From Rhizodiscina lignyota (taxonomy: Eukaryota > Ascomycota > Dothideomycetes > Aulographales > Rhizodiscinaceae), in contig ML978130.1 of the NCBI GenBank assembly GCA_010015805.1, positions 620,001 to 684,000 on the forward strand: a DNA stretch of 64,000 bases. The letters are read 5' to 3'. Of this stretch, positions 10,340 to 22,105 are shown piece by piece. Position 1 is the first letter of the stretch; every line of letters begins with the position of its first letter. Under the pieces are notes generated by a model. It was given only the letters and a program-made list of their open reading frames with translations. It was not told where the DNA came from and searched no databases. The translations under genes and the position numbers were made by a program.

Positions 10340-12272
10340 CTATTCATCATCGTCGTCAACGAGCATGCTCTCTCCTTCCAGCTCCACCACCCCTGTCTGC
10401 GCCCCTCGAACTACGCTCTTCCCTTTGCCTCCTGGTGGCGGTCGTCTCCTGCTCGCCCGAGTAATGGCACGCGCTCCAGCCAGCCTCCTCTCCACACCAT
10501 CCTCTTCACTTTCTTCAATCTCCAGCGTCGTGACCTCGGTCGCCTCTAGTGCCTTGTTTAACAGCTCCGTCGCTACTGCGTCCTGTGGTGCCACAGCTAG
10601 AGCTTCGTGGCAACACACCACAGCGGCCCACGCATCACCCATTTCAAGCAGCGTCAGCGACTTTGCGCAAAACACAGCAGCGTCCCTTCCGCCCTGTCTC
10701 AAGACATCTTCGAAACATTCCAGTGCTTCAGGGAACTGGCTCAAGCGGCGATGCGCATGGCCCATGTTCGCGCGGGTCGCGGTCCAAGCCCGAGGGTCCG
10801 ATCCCGTCTGTTGTGCCATAGTGATCGCCTGTCCGAAAATGTTGAGCGCGGCCTCGAGATGTGACTCGTGGAAAAAGACAACGCCCAGCTCATTCAGCAA
10901 TAGCGGATCCGTCTTGCAGATTTCATATGCGGAATTTAGATACTCGTGCGCGAGCGGGAAGTTCTGGAGCTGGATGTTCTGCATGCCCAGGAACAGTTGC
11001 GGGAGGTGAGTTCCCTGGAACAGTCTCGCGGCCGTCGAGTATGCGGAGATGGCCTGGTCGTGCTCGCCCTCGGCGGCGAAGGTGTGTGCGAAGCCGATCC
11101 ATGCGGCACCGAAATGTGGGTTCATCATGCTGGCTTTGCTGAAAAAGCGCCGCGCATCCGCGACACGATGGATCGTAAGGTAGTAGACACCGATAGCGAG
11201 CCATGAGACTGCTTCGTCCGGGTGATTGTCAGAAAGATCATGGGAGAGGAGGAAGAGAGCGTTCTTTTCATTAAGTTCGTGAAGACACGCGAGATGTATT
11301 GGAAGGGCAGAAAAATTGTATCTATCATGTGAGAGTATTGAGGTTGTCAGGGCCAGCGCGTCTCGGAAGCGGCATTGTGTGAATAAAAGGTCGGCACGTG
11401 CGAGGAGGATGTCCGGGTTCGAAGAGAGGTTATAGTGTGTGGATAGAGTCTCTGTTGCGCTCGTGAACTCTTGTGGTCGTTCGTATTTCGACAATCGCGT
11501 CGTATACAACATTTTCGTAAATTGTGCTGCTTCCTGTGATGTCGAAGCATTGCCGGCGCTGCTGCCTCCGGCAGTGACGCTGTCGAAATCCAAGGACTCG
11601 AGGAATTCCCACTCCTCATCTGGAGTCATGAGAGAGTTCTTCATTAGTTGATCGAATGCCTCGAAGCATTGAACGTCGATTCGGACGGCATCCTTGTAGC
11701 ATTGCTTCGCTCTGTCGAAGGCATTTAGTTTCGCGAAGCACACCCCGCGAAGATAGCACATTGCAGCCTCGAAGCGGATGTTGGAGATCTCATTGCTGTC
11801 GAGCTCTTCGCTCCTGCTTACGCGCCCCTTGGAAGGCTCTCCGACTCCGCTCTGTTTCACTACACCATTCTGTAAACGTGTGTGAACTTGATGCAGTTTC
11901 TTCCGCGCACTACCCTGTGTCCTAATGAGATGTGTCGGGTTCCTGTCACCCAAGACGTCGAGAGCATCCTCAAACTTTTGCTGCTTTATGAAGCACAGAG
12001 CCGCCAGATATCGACATGAGGGGACCGTGGCGATGAGGTCTTCTCGTTGAAGGAAGCTCCGCGCTCGAGTGTAATTGCCGGTCGAAAAGTGGACTTGTGC
12101 GAGCCAGAAGGCATCTTGGTCGTCATCTAATCATGTTGTGTTAGCGTCAATACTGAGATTGAATGGGCAACTTACTGCTTAAGGCGAGGACCTTGTCCCC
12201 GATAAATATGGCGCATTCATATTGGTGCTTGTTTAGGGCATCTTGCCGCCATTCTCGAAGGAACTGCTCCAT
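10340..12272 (-). CDS. CDC16: Anaphase-promoting complex TPR subunit Cdc16/Cut9 (APC6)
   Basis: A scaffold subunit of the anaphase-promoting complex, the ubiquitin ligase that triggers anaphase and mitotic exit. Predicted exons are 12272-12176 and 12126-10340 (49-bp intron GTAAGT to GATTAG), giving 627 aa. The N-terminus MEQFLREWRQDALNKHQYE is typical of Cut9-like proteins. It is followed by back-to-back TPR helices, for example AFWLAQVHFSTGNYTRARSF, SWLAIGVYYLTIHRVADARR, GAAWIGFAHTFAAEGEHDQA and LLLNELGVVFFHESHLEAAL. The C-terminus is acidic and basic low complexity ending in DDDDE. The start was chosen because the short first exon restores the conserved N-terminus. It diverges from the Yju2 gene. 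Confidence 0.9.
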
Positions 12273-12634
12273 CACCACCTATGCGACACGAAGGAAAAGA
12301 GTGACGAGACTATGGAAGTAGGATTGCTGACTGTAGCCATGAGCGATAATATATGTTGTGGCTTCAATCAACAATCAACATTGAAGGCGCGTCGCGGCTT
12401 CTCGAAGCACGCGAGTCGCGCCAGACGTCACAGGTCCGGCGAAACTTCGGGAAATATGTGAGATATAAATCCGCCACCTAGGTCGTTCACGGCTTTTCAA
12501 CGCCCACCCTTCTCGAGCCCCGCCATCTCCAGCTTTATTCAGCTGCTCCCGCCATCCGAGCAGTGATAAGCACGATCACAAGAGGCACTACTTTCAGCGG
12601 CGTAGCGTAGCTTCTCCGCAGCACCTCTCTCAAT
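12273..12634. promoter_or_regulatory. Divergent promoter between CDC16 and YJU2 homologues
   Basis: A 362-bp intergenic stretch separates two oppositely transcribed housekeeping genes (cell-cycle ligase subunit and splicing factor). It must hold both promoters. No clear TATA box is visible. The stretch near the YJU2 start is pyrimidine-rich on the coding strand. Confidence 0.5.
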
Positions 12635-13477
12635 ATGTCTGAACGAAAGGTGCTCACGAAGTACTACCCGCCCGACTTCGATCCCTCTCAAATCAAGCGC
12701 GTGCGCCGTCCGAAGGATGCTGGCGTCAAACAGATACCCGTTCGCCTCATGGCGCCGTTCAGCATGAAGTGCACGGCTTGCGGCGAGTACATCTACAAAG
12801 GCCGCAAATTCAATGCGAAGAAGGAGACGACGGAGGAGCGATACTACTCTATCCCCATCTACAGATTCTATATCAAGTGTGTGCGATGTTCTGCGGAAAT
12901 TACCTTCAAGACGGATCCGAAACACATGGACTACGAGTGTGAGCGGGGCGCGAGGCGAAACTTCGAGCCATGGCGAGAGTCGAAACTTGCAGAGGAGACT
13001 GAGGAGGAGAGGCTGGATCGCCTAGAGAGGGAAGAGGCGGAGAAAGACGTGATGCAGGACCTTGAGGCGAAGGCGTTGGATGCGAAGACTGAGATGGAGA
13101 TTGAGAACAAGTTGGATGAGATCCAGATGAGGAATGCTGGAAGAGAAAGAGCTGCAAAGGGCGATGTGGAGCTGGCGAAAAGCCTGGCTGATGAGAGGAG
13201 AGCGCGAGAAGAAAAGGAGGACGAGGAGGCCGCGAGAAGGGCATTCGCATCAGGATTAGGAGAGGAGGAGATATTGGATGGAGAAGATGGATACTTTGAT
13301 GACGAAGCGGGTGGCACGAATGGCGTAAACGGAGCGTCTTTAAAAACATCGACCACTGCAGCTCCACCGACCGACCCTGTTCCTTCATTCAAGCGCGTGG
13401 TCAAGAAGAAGAAGGACTACGGTACGGCTCTGGGCATCAAGAAGAAGAAGGCTCTCGTCTCCTATGACTCCGACTGA
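12635..13477 (+). CDS. YJU2: Pre-mRNA splicing factor Yju2 (CWC16/CCDC94 family)
   Basis: A spliceosome component that joins with the Prp19 complex and promotes the first catalytic step at the branch site. The intronless frame encodes 280 aa. The N-terminus MSERKVLTKYYPPDFDPSQI and the following PVRLMAPFSMKCTACGEYIY are the family signature. The zinc-binding cysteines are C46, C49, C82 and C85 (KCTACG and KCVRCS). The segment YYSIPIYRFYIKC and TDPKHMDYECERGARRNFEPW follow. The C-terminal half is a charged coiled coil (residues about 115-215) and a Lys-rich tail ending KKKKALVSYDSD, likely nuclear-targeting. It is shorter than human CCDC94 (~320 aa) but full-length for the conserved part. Confidence 0.95.
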   Translation: MSERKVLTKYYPPDFDPSQIKRVRRPKDAGVKQIPVRLMAPFSMKCTACGEYIYKGRKFNAKKETTEERYYSIPIYRFYIKCVRCSAEITFKTDPKHMDYECERGARRNFEPWRESKLAEETEEERLDRLEREEAEKDVMQDLEAKALDAKTEMEIENKLDEIQMRNAGRERAAKGDVELAKSLADERRAREEKEDEEAARRAFASGLGEEEILDGEDGYFDDEAGGTNGVNGASLKTSTTAAPPTDPVPSFKRVVKKKKDYGTALGIKKKKALVSYDSD

Positions 13478-13823
13478 AGATTCCCCCAGTTCATGAAAGA
13501 CCCAAGCACAGTCTATTCAACCAAGATAGCGTCTATTCAAGGGAGCAGTGCAGTCTTGATAGGTACTGGCTAAGTGATCTTGAGCTAACATCGACGACGT
13601 TACATTTGTTGAAGATGGAAACTCGTTTGACGCTGCGCGTCTCGACTTCCACCGGAAATCAGTTTGCTTTAGCTCTTCCAACAAATACGCCAAAGGTCCT
13701 CGACAGCGTACAAGTTACTTACATACTAGCTAAAGTATGTTATACTGGACTCCTAGCAACATTTCTGTATTGAAGAACGGCCTTTGAGCTTCATAAAGTC
13801 TAATTCGTCATTCGTGCGCCGTT
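13478..13823. other. Intergenic between convergent genes
   Basis: A 346-bp stretch between the 3' ends of the Yju2 gene and the GNAT gene. It contains no open frame of note. A short direct repeat (AGTCTATTCAA and CGTCTATTCAA, about 13510-13540) lies just after the Yju2 stop. Confidence 0.4.
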
Positions 13824-14522
13824 TCAATCCAACATGCAACCGAATTCGCCGATATTATTGCACTCCTCCGCTCTTTGCGGATCGCGGACCATACATTGGT
13901 TGACATACTCTTCACCATTGATCATCATTTTTACACGATCCTTCTCTTTAAACCCATATCGCTGATACGTGCTCACACTTACTGGGCTTGCCTCCAGATA
14001 CGCGATGTCTCCTTTTGCGTCGGCAAGCTTGCAGACGTAGTTTAAGAGCATACCCCCGGCACCTTTTCGTTGGTGTGATGGATGCGTGGCAAGGAGTTCG
14101 AGGTCTATATGTCATTTAGCATAGCTATGGGTGGTCCGAGGATAAGTATCAGAGAACTCACACCAGTGCGGCCTCGAACCTATCAACGTGTGATGCATGT
14201 CTGCCATCTTCCTAAAGAAAGCCTGTGCTAGCTCTTTGTCTCCCCCTTCCGGCCATTGAGGCAGTGGCTCATCTGCCTTCCCTGCGACTGGACGATTCCA
14301 TTTCGCCCATGCAATGATCTCGTCTCCCTCTACGACTTTCAGGAATAGCGCGGTCGGATCTTTTATCTCAGCTTCGATGCTGTCGGTCCACCATTTTCGC
14401 ACAGGCGGGACATCAGGGAATGCTGTGAGTGCGAGAGGGTTTTGAAAGGAGAGAAAGTAGATTTCAATGAGGGTGTCAAGATCCGAGGGGAGCGCAGGAT
14501 GGAGCGAAAGAGGCATATTCAA
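13824..14522 (-). CDS. GNAT-family N-acetyltransferase
   Basis: A small acetyl-CoA-dependent N-acetyltransferase of unknown substrate. Predicted exons are 14522-14162 and 14104-13824 (57-bp intron GTGAGT to ATATAG), giving 213 aa. The N-terminus (LHPALPSDLDTLIEIYFLSF) is the beta1-alpha1 start common in fungal GNAT proteins. The acetyl-CoA loop is formed after splicing, reading LELLATHPSHQRKGAGGMLL, i.e. the motif A pattern (R/Q)xxGxG/A. The late element VSTYQRYGFKEKDRV matches the conserved Tyr/Gly/Phe of motif B. Substrate cannot be inferred. Fungal relatives are often annotated as puromycin-resistance-like or general acetyltransferases. Confidence 0.85.
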
Positions 14523-15499
14523 AATAAATGTAGATGACTGAATTCAATTCTGATGATGTTGAAAGACTACCACCGCTTGAAATATCTCGTGCAGTGAAGT
14601 TTTGTTCTTTTGAACAAAGTACATAAAATTTTGTTGCGAGGTGTCCAGCTAGAAGGGGAAGTCTTGCGAACCTTTAGAACAAATGGCAAATCCTTCGTTT
14701 TATTTATGTTCGGCCGAACTCTTTCAGCTTTCTGAGCTCCTGCTAGATTGGAACACCGTCACTCACATCTACCGCCAGGATATACCTTTAAGGTCTCCAA
14801 GTATTGACTAGTCGCGGTAAAGATGCAGCAGGCTTATTCAGCCCAATCGAAAGTTGATACTCAAACTGAAGGCACACCGTGCCGAACGCCAGATGTACCG
14901 AGATGGGGAAATGTACCCGGAGATCACACCTTCTCTTGCCTTTCCGCAGCTGCTGAAGAAGGCGGATGGATTTACTCATGCTGATGACTGTTGTAACAGG
15001 AGATCGTGTATGTAATCCTTGCATCGATCTGTGAAAGAGCCGCACTGACGCAAAAGGGAAAAGGGGCGCCATATCCAAATTTGGTTAGCTTCTATGCTGC
15101 CAATGGCCGGAGTTTTGCCGATATCGATATATATTCTCCCCAATCTTCCAAAGTTTTACAACCCATCCTAGTGCACGGGCGTTACGCGTAGCAGTGAAGA
15201 TTCGTCTGAGCTCGCGTTTTTGCTAGTTGAAAACTATTTATAGTTTGACCGCTTTGGTTGGTCTTCGTGATCGGCCAGGAATTTTTGAATAACCCAACTG
15301 CAAGCTCAGGCTTGAATCACTCTTTTCAGTATCTCCTCGGCCTTGTGCCGAGGAATGTGGAAGAGAATGAACGTGCTTGTGAGGCCCAGGCTCAAGCTTG
15401 TTGCCCTTGTTTGATTGTGAAAGTTATTGAGCCTCGGCTTGGTGTTTGAAAGGAGTGATCTTCGCTGCAGGTGAAAAGAGCTCCATCCTCCCGCTCAAA
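14523..15499. other. Intergenic with promoters of the GNAT and MAT2B-like genes
   Basis: No coding signal was seen. The right part holds a perfect short hairpin (separate entry), and GC-rich GCC/GGC words recur between 15300 and 15440. Confidence 0.4.
15334..15354 (+). repeat. Perfect 8-bp-stem hairpin upstream of the MAT2B-like gene
   Basis: TCCTCGGC and GCCGAGGA pair perfectly around a 5-nt loop about 150 nt before the predicted ATG at 15500. It could be a leader structure or a palindromic factor-binding site. A stem of this size also arises by chance, so the significance is uncertain. Confidence 0.35.
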
Positions 15500-16754
15500 A
15501 TGTCGAAGACTGTCCTTGTTACTGGAGGTAAACCTCTCTTCATTTCATCTAATGACTAGTGATGAGGCGTTAATTGATGTGAAGGCAGCGGCCTACTCGG
15601 CCGCGAGGTTCTCAAGGCCTTCGAACGCGCTGGATGGAAAGCTGTGGGCACGGCGTTGACGCGAACAAATCCTCCCTCCATCGTCAAGCTTGATCTTGAA
15701 GATGAAGACGAGATTGAGAAGATCCTCGAGGATGTGAAGTAAGTTCTACAGCTCTAACTGAATCGCACATCATTACTGACACTTAGCTGTGGTCTAGGCC
15801 TGATGTTGTAGTGCACAGTACGTTCTCCTCTCCGTATCTCTTCGTCGGCCTCATCGGAGACCGTGTCGATGTGCCTTTTAGTCTCATAATCATTCCGCAT
15901 CACCCAATCTAACCACTCCTACAGGCGCAGCGAACCGCTTCCCCGATTTCTGTGAATCTTCACCACCCTCCGCCTTCGCGATCAACTCCACAGCCACCGC
16001 GACACTCGCCTCCCAAACCTTCCGCCGATCCATCTTTCTTCTCTACATTTCTACCGACTACGTCTTTTCCGGTCGCCCTGGCGAAGCGCCCTACTACCCT
16101 TCCTCTCCGACGCACCCGCCAAATGTATACGGCCAGACAAAGCGCGATGGCGAGATAGGTGTACTGAGGAACACCGGTGGCCCGGCGGATGGGAATGCAG
16201 ATGCAAGTGGACAGGACGGGTGGGATGATGGCCCGGCGGTGTTGGGTGCGGTGCTGAGGGTACCATTGCTATATGGCTCTGCGGACAAGGAGAAAGGCGA
16301 AAGCGAAAGCGCTGTTCATCCATTGGTCACAAGCGTGTACAAGGCTCAGTACATCAAGGCGGATGATGGGGACGCAAAGATCAAGATGGATGACTACGCG
16401 ATACGGTACCCAACATGCACGGAGGACGTGGGCAGAGTATGCGTAGACGTATCTACATTATACCTTGGAGAGCGGGATACGGAGGCGGACAAGAGAAAGT
16501 TCAAACAGCTGCCGAGGATTTTACAATTCAGCAGTGAGCAGAAGTACACGAAATATGAAATGTGTGAAGCACTGGCCGAAATACTGGGTCTTCCAGTAGA
16601 TGGGTTGCAGAGATGGGATCCCAGCAAAGAAGATGAGGGCAAGTCGGAGGGTGACAGCCAGACGGCGAGACCGTACGATTGCCACTTGGATACGGGGGCG
16701 TTGAAGGAGCTGGGAATCAATGTGAATTGTCTGGATTTCGTTGCGTGGTGGTAA
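15500..16754 (+). CDS. NAD(P)-dependent RmlD/MAT2B-like reductase (methionine adenosyltransferase beta-subunit-like)
   Basis: An extended short-chain dehydrogenase of the RmlD_sub_bind/MAT2B group; family members are dTDP-4-dehydrorhamnose reductases or the regulatory beta subunit of S-adenosylmethionine synthetase. Predicted exons are 15500-15527, 15585-15738, 15798-15817 and 15925-16754, giving 343 aa. Splicing restores SKTVLVTGGSGLLGREVLKA, with the nucleotide loop TGGSGLLG at residues 8-15. The 20-nt exon 3 supplies KPDVVVH, followed by SAANRFPD, a perfect family match. Later come YISTDYVFSG and the catalytic-type YGQTK. The insert TGGPADGNADASGQDGWDD is low complexity and probably a surface loop. 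In fungi without dTDP-rhamnose synthesis the MAT2B-like reading is more likely. Confidence 0.85.
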
Positions 16755-17595
16755 GTCTCACATATGGTCCGAAGGAAATTGCCACTGATTTGAGCAGGAG
16801 ACGCGAGCTTCGAGCATTTCGGCACTAGACAGGCCTCTGTATCTTGAGTATTGTTCGGAGAGGCTTCTAACGACAGTCTCACTCCCGTCATTTCTTCCAA
16901 GAGGATAGCATCGCGTTATGCCTAGAGCGGCGATCCAGTCTGAGGGATAGACATCAGCTAACGATTCACGAATTCCTTCTTTTGATGATTTATTAACGAT
17001 GGTCTGGAGGATGTGCATTTCTCACATATCGTTCTATACAACTGTGATGAAGCTATCGGGAAGATACATAAGTTCCGTGATATGTAACTGCAGAAATGGT
17101 GACTCGGGCCGTTGAACTACCACAACGCAAAAGTGACCTTGAGAAACGATGTGAGCTTACAATCCTTGGAATGGATATTTTGGCTGTAAGAGATTTCACT
17201 TAACAGTTAAGAGAAGCACGCTTTATCTGCAGCTGGACAAATTTCGTCTTCTGTAGACCTTGAGCTTACCTAATCAAATAAGGGACAGGCATGCATTTTT
17301 GCTAGGTACTACCTGGTACTTCGTACTTCACCTTATTCTCCTCTTCGAAACGGAGTAATACGTCTGCCATCATTACAACCCCGAGTATCTCCCAAGAGCC
17401 CTCTGGCGTTGATAGAATGCCCACAAGGGCAATAAATCTACCGGTCTGACATTGTGCACGACGGATCACGGCTTCCACAACGTGCAGGCGCCACGCCGCT
17501 AAGGAGCCTTTCAATAGTAAGATATTTATCTGGTCTTCACGACGACCCCTCTTTTCTTCTATTCTGGTGTAGACATCGATTCAAACATCGCAAGC
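16755..17595. other. Intergenic, nothing recognised
   Basis: This is AT-richer sequence before the P450 gene. A 70-codon minus-strand frame at 17302-17514 looks somewhat protein-like but has no recognised motif and no splice partner. Confidence 0.4.
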
Positions 17596-19461
17596 ATGGC
17601 TGAAGCCGGCGATATTCTTCTTCTTGTTCTCGTTGCTTTATCTGCAGCAGTTCTTGCCGTCCGTCCTGACAATGTTGCTCTCAAATGGTGTGCCTTTCTC
17701 GTTTTGCTTTACGTATGTGGCGTTATCGTCTACCGTCTATATTTCCATTCTCTTTCACGATTCCCAGGTCCGAAAATGGCGGGCCTGACATATCTCTACG
17801 AGTTCTATTATGACGTTCTCAAGGCCCCGGGCGGACAGTACTACTTAAAGCTGGAAGAATTGCACGGAAAATACGGTCCAATTCTTCGGATCACCCCCGA
17901 CGAGGTCCAAGTCAATGATGCAGATTTCTTCGAGAAGCTCTACGTTACCGGAAGCTCAAAGCGTCACAGATGGGAGACAGCTGGCACGGGGAAGACTTCA
18001 CCTGGATCGATTGCTGCAGCAGTATCGCACGACTTGCATCGCATTCGAAGGAACTCTCTCAGCAAGTTCTTCTCCAAAGCCGCAGTCATGCGTTTAGAAT
18101 CCAGGTTGCAAAGCAAAATGGCGTCGCTTTGCCAGAAGCTAGAGGAAGCCGTGCGTTGCGGGGAGATCATTAACATAAGCACCACCTTCTCCATGTTAAC
18201 CTTGAGTATTATTTCTGAATACTGTAGGCTCTCCAGTCACGATTTGAGGTGAAACTGATAGCTAACTGTCTTCCTGCACAGCTTTCGGCAAGTCGTGGGA
18301 TGACCAGGGCGAGGAGTTTGTTCTCACTATGCGAGAAGGCTTCAATTCGATGCACTTGCTTAAATATTTTCCAGTCATGCATTATGTCCCCAGACCAATC
18401 CTAGAGCAACTGCTTTCCGTCGCACGAGTAGTGAGCAAATGGGAAACTGTAAGTATCTCATCTTCTCCCTTTTCATGGAGCTACAACACATATATTTTCG
18501 GATAGGGCTGACCGCGGCTTTCAGAGAATTATTGGAGAAGTTCAGCGTCTCAAGGAGTCACGCGCATCGAAAGAAGCCCAAGCGGATGAGAAGGAGAGCT
18601 TGTTCTCCGAAGTGTTAGATAGCAGGCTTCCAGAAAGCGAGAAAGAGACACAGCGGATCGCAGATGAAGCTTTGATCCTTGTGATAGCGGGCACAGAGAG
18701 CACCTCCAGGACTCTATCAACTGCCATCTACCACATTCTCACGCAACCTGCCATTTTGTCCAATCTCCGAGACGAGCTCGACAAGGCGATACCCGACAGC
18801 AACGCTGAGATACCTGTGGCAAAAGCGGAGTTGCTGCCTTACCTGGTGCGTTATCTAACCGCGTCTTTTGCACCGCTGACAAGAGCGAGTAGACTGCTGT
18901 TCTCAAAGAAGCAAATCGCATTACCGCACTACTTACCAATCGCTCCCTGTTCACTGCGGAGCAGCCGCTACAGTACAAGGAATGGACCATTCAGCCGGGT
19001 GTATGTTTTCCATATGTTTTCCATGATAACATGTCACACGAACATCTAACGAGTTACGTAGGCTGCTATGTGTGTAAACTACAGAGCAGTCCTTTACAAC
19101 GAGGACATTTTCCCGGAACCAGAGAGGTTTGATCCGTCCCGCTGGTTAGGCGACTCGGAAGAGGTACCGCGGCGAAATCGCCATTTCATAGCTTTTGGCA
19201 GAGGACACAGGTCATGCTTGGGTGTAAAGTAAGCCTGTCATTCAATTACACCCTTCGCATACAACTTGCTGATCGTGTTGCAATAGTCTCGCTTGGGCGG
19301 AGCTGTATCTGGCTGCGGCGAATATGTTCCGAAAATTCGATATGCAGCTGCACGACACGGTCTATGAGAGAGATGTGAAGATTGTGCGGGATTGCAATGT
19401 GGGCTTCCCTTCTCTGCAATCGAAAGGTGTACGGATTGAGATTCTCAACAGGAGGTCGTGA
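17596..19461 (+). CDS. Cytochrome P450 monooxygenase (trichodiene-oxygenase/benzoate-hydroxylase-like clan)
   Basis: A membrane-anchored haem-thiolate monooxygenase. Predicted exons are 17596-18223, 18282-18448, 18525-18845, 18893-19000, 19062-19228 and 19287-19461, giving 521 aa, a normal P450 length. Two hydrophobic N-terminal segments (ILLLVLVALSAAVLAV and WCAFLVLLYVCGVIVYRLYF) anchor it in the ER, followed by the proline hinge FPGPKMAGLTYLYEFYYDV. The I-helix is LILVIAGTESTSRTL (AGTEST), the K-helix E378-A-N-R381 (ExxR), then PERFDPSRW. The haem loop is FGRGHRSCLGV with C460 as the thiolate ligand. All introns are 47-76 bp GT-AG. No biosynthetic backbone enzyme is adjacent, so the substrate is open; detoxification or a tailoring role are both possible. 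Confidence 0.93.
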
Positions 19462-22105
19462 CCTTTGGAAGAAGCACGGTGTCCTTGACTACCTGTGGGG
19501 TAGTATATTGATATTATGATGATAACTAGGCGGGAAAGTCAATCATCAGCCTCTTCGGTGCATGTATGTAGAGTCAGCAAACTATTCCTTTGGAATGGCC
19601 TAGTCAGGTTTTCGTCAGATTATAGGCATTGCACTTACGGGTCCGAGAATCGACAATGTGGATAACTGACCAATAGCGACAATGCTTCGAGCACCCTCCG
19701 TGAAGAGCTTCTGAAGGAAATCTCACGTTGGCCAAGTTTTCGATTTCGTAAACCTTGACGAAGACTCATGGCTCTTTGAGTTATTCGAGAATTACTGTTG
19801 AACTCGGAGCGGTTGTCTCGTTAATCGGGAGTCTTTATTCAAATTGTAAAGATGCTACAAAAACCCCATAATAAGATTTATCTAGGTACGCATTGTTCCC
19901 CGCGAAATTAGTGTCGTTCATCATCGTTATTCCCCTTCTCGAACCCTTCCTGTTCAAGTTCGAAAGCAGAGTAATGTCCAGGTAGGGTATGTACGGCATT
20001 GGTGTGATCGACTGCAGGCCTTACTTAGGCGCAGCACTAGCATGCAGGAGGCCCTCCATGAACCGCTTGTGAGACCAACGTAATTATCTGCCTAACTGTC
20101 GTTCGCTGACTGGTGTAGTCGTCAGATAATTCAAAGGCCACGGCCTTGAAGAAATAGGCGCTTTATCATTGCAGAATGCAGCTGTACTCAGCGGGGAGAA
20201 ATGGGTCTTCGGGAATTGAAACAGAACCTGAATGCCCAGAGCCAATTGACCCGACATCCCTGTACTCTGTAGAGAAGACTGGTAGTTTCAATGCCACTGA
20301 GTCAAGCCTTCGACCTCGAACAACACTCTCCGAGAAGTTCATGCGAGAAGAGTAGCACATAGATTGAATTCGGAGATGGTGCAGGAGCTGCGCGTTTGAC
20401 GAGGGATGGAATTTGATGTTTCTCTGAATGCAACCACAAACATCGCGAGGACAAACTATATCGTGGCACATTAAGCTGCAGTTCCGTTTACCAAATGAAC
20501 GGAGAGCGCCCACAATGTGATGGGTCGCAGGAAAGGCAGGTTGCGACGACGAGAAAGACCTCAATGGTGAAGAAGCAGAGTCAAAAGAAAAGGCGCGGGA
20601 GAGACTCCGCTTGAGGCTCCAAATTCTGCAAGGAACATGCGTCGTTTCAGCTGCAGGGCAGCGGAGAGCCTGTCGGCCACAGGGTCTGGTGGTCAATGGC
20701 CCCTTTGGCGGTTTCAAGAAAATGAATCTCCGCATTGCCAAAAGGCATGGGCAAAAAGGCGCATGCGAACGACGCGCACGGCCAGCAAATCCCCCTGAGC
20801 AGCGCCTTGGAGAAGCGGCCGCCGTCCTGGGCGCGTCGAGGGTCGGCGCGTGCGACCGGTGTGCAGCGTCCGCGGCTCTGGCCCCGTGGCGATGATCTGC
20901 CAGCCTATCAGTCAATCGATAGGACGACATCATCGTCTCCACCGCCATCCCTACGCAACCTCCCACTGCCTCCTGTCCTCCTTCACTGACTTCCATTCCC
21001 GCGCTCACACTTCTCCTGCGTTTCGAAACCGCTCTTGCGCAGCCAGTATGGTCCAATGTACGCACCTGCATTGATCGTCGCTGAGCTGCTCTCCCCGCCG
21101 AACCGCTCGCCGCTCATGACTCCGCGCGACTCAGGCCTTTCTCGACTCGTCGAAATGGCAAGCAGGTGATCCGTCTGCCTACGCAAGCGTCACAGATCTT
21201 GGCTCCGTCGTGCGCGAATGGAGTCTATGTGCCGACACTAAGCATTCTCGCGTGCTACAGCGCGTGGGGAATAACCTACCATCTGCGTGAAACAAACAAT
21301 TCTCTGTACCTGATCCGCTGTGGCTGCATCATGTCTCCGAAGTCGAAACCATGGCCACATTGCAGGCTTCCAAAAGCTTGTTTCCCACGCTAAAGTAGCC
21401 AGTGCAGCAATCGCCCGTTATAAGTATCACTTCCTCCTCAGATGTGGTCCCTTGCTCTTCCATCGCAATCGGTCGACCACTGTGCGAAGCTTTGTCCTTG
21501 TTCTCGTCCTTTTCTCTGTACAATTTATCGCATTGCCTGTGGCAATTGCACGACTGTCCTTTTGAGACTTCTGCGAAGCCTTCGAGAACTCACACTCCTT
21601 TACTGTCTCTGAGAGATCGATTTGGTGCAACACCTCGGAAAAGCCATTTGACAGCCCGCCAATCTCCACGTGCCGCCAAGGTCAGTCATTAATTTTGCTC
21701 TTTGTTGTAGCCACAATGCCAAAACTTTGATGTGTTGTGTTTCTTTTGTTCTTTGTTGTCGCTTGTTTGTGGAAGTGACTGTGTGTTATTGTTGTTTTGT
21801 CTTATTGCCAGCCACCCTTTTCGACCTTCACATCCTCATATACCTTCACACATAGCATTGTTCTCGTGACGTTGCGCGCTTTCCTCAAATGTCTATTCAT
21901 AGTGTGGATCACCAGAACACAAGCTCACCATAATTGCAGGAAGTATAAAAACTTTCTCTGCCACCGGAGCCAGCACTTCTTTTCCACCACCCCACTTGCA
22001 CCGCAAGCAACTTTGATCGCCGGCAGGTCTAGCGATTCTACACTCTCTCAAGAGCCAAGCGCAAACTTCTCGAACTTCAGCATCACGCTCCCTCCGATCA
22101 GCATC
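19462..22105. other. Intergenic, 2.6 kb; right end is the LPMO promoter
   Basis: No supported gene. A 301-codon minus-strand frame at 20166-21071 has low-quality composition (Arg/Ser/Cys-rich, no motif) and is judged fortuitous. About 21725-21810 is a T/G-rich tract. A TATA box lies at 21944 before the LPMO gene. Confidence 0.45.
21944..21950 (+). promoter_or_regulatory. TATA box of the LPMO gene
   Basis: TATAAAA in the context AAGTATAAAAAC lies 162 bp before the ATG at 22106. It supports that start over in-frame ATG or alternative codons further upstream, which would lie at or before the TATA box. Confidence 0.5.

Noticed and set aside
20166-21071. 301-codon minus-strand open frame
   Set aside because: Arg/Ser/Cys-rich composition, no motif, no signal or start context; it lies in the GC-rich promoter side of the LPMO gene and looks like a chance frame.
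21797-22105. In-frame 103-codon N-terminal extension of the LPMO
   Set aside because: It would bury the required mature N-terminal histidine and spans the TATA box; the ATG at 22106 gives a proper signal peptide ending right before His.
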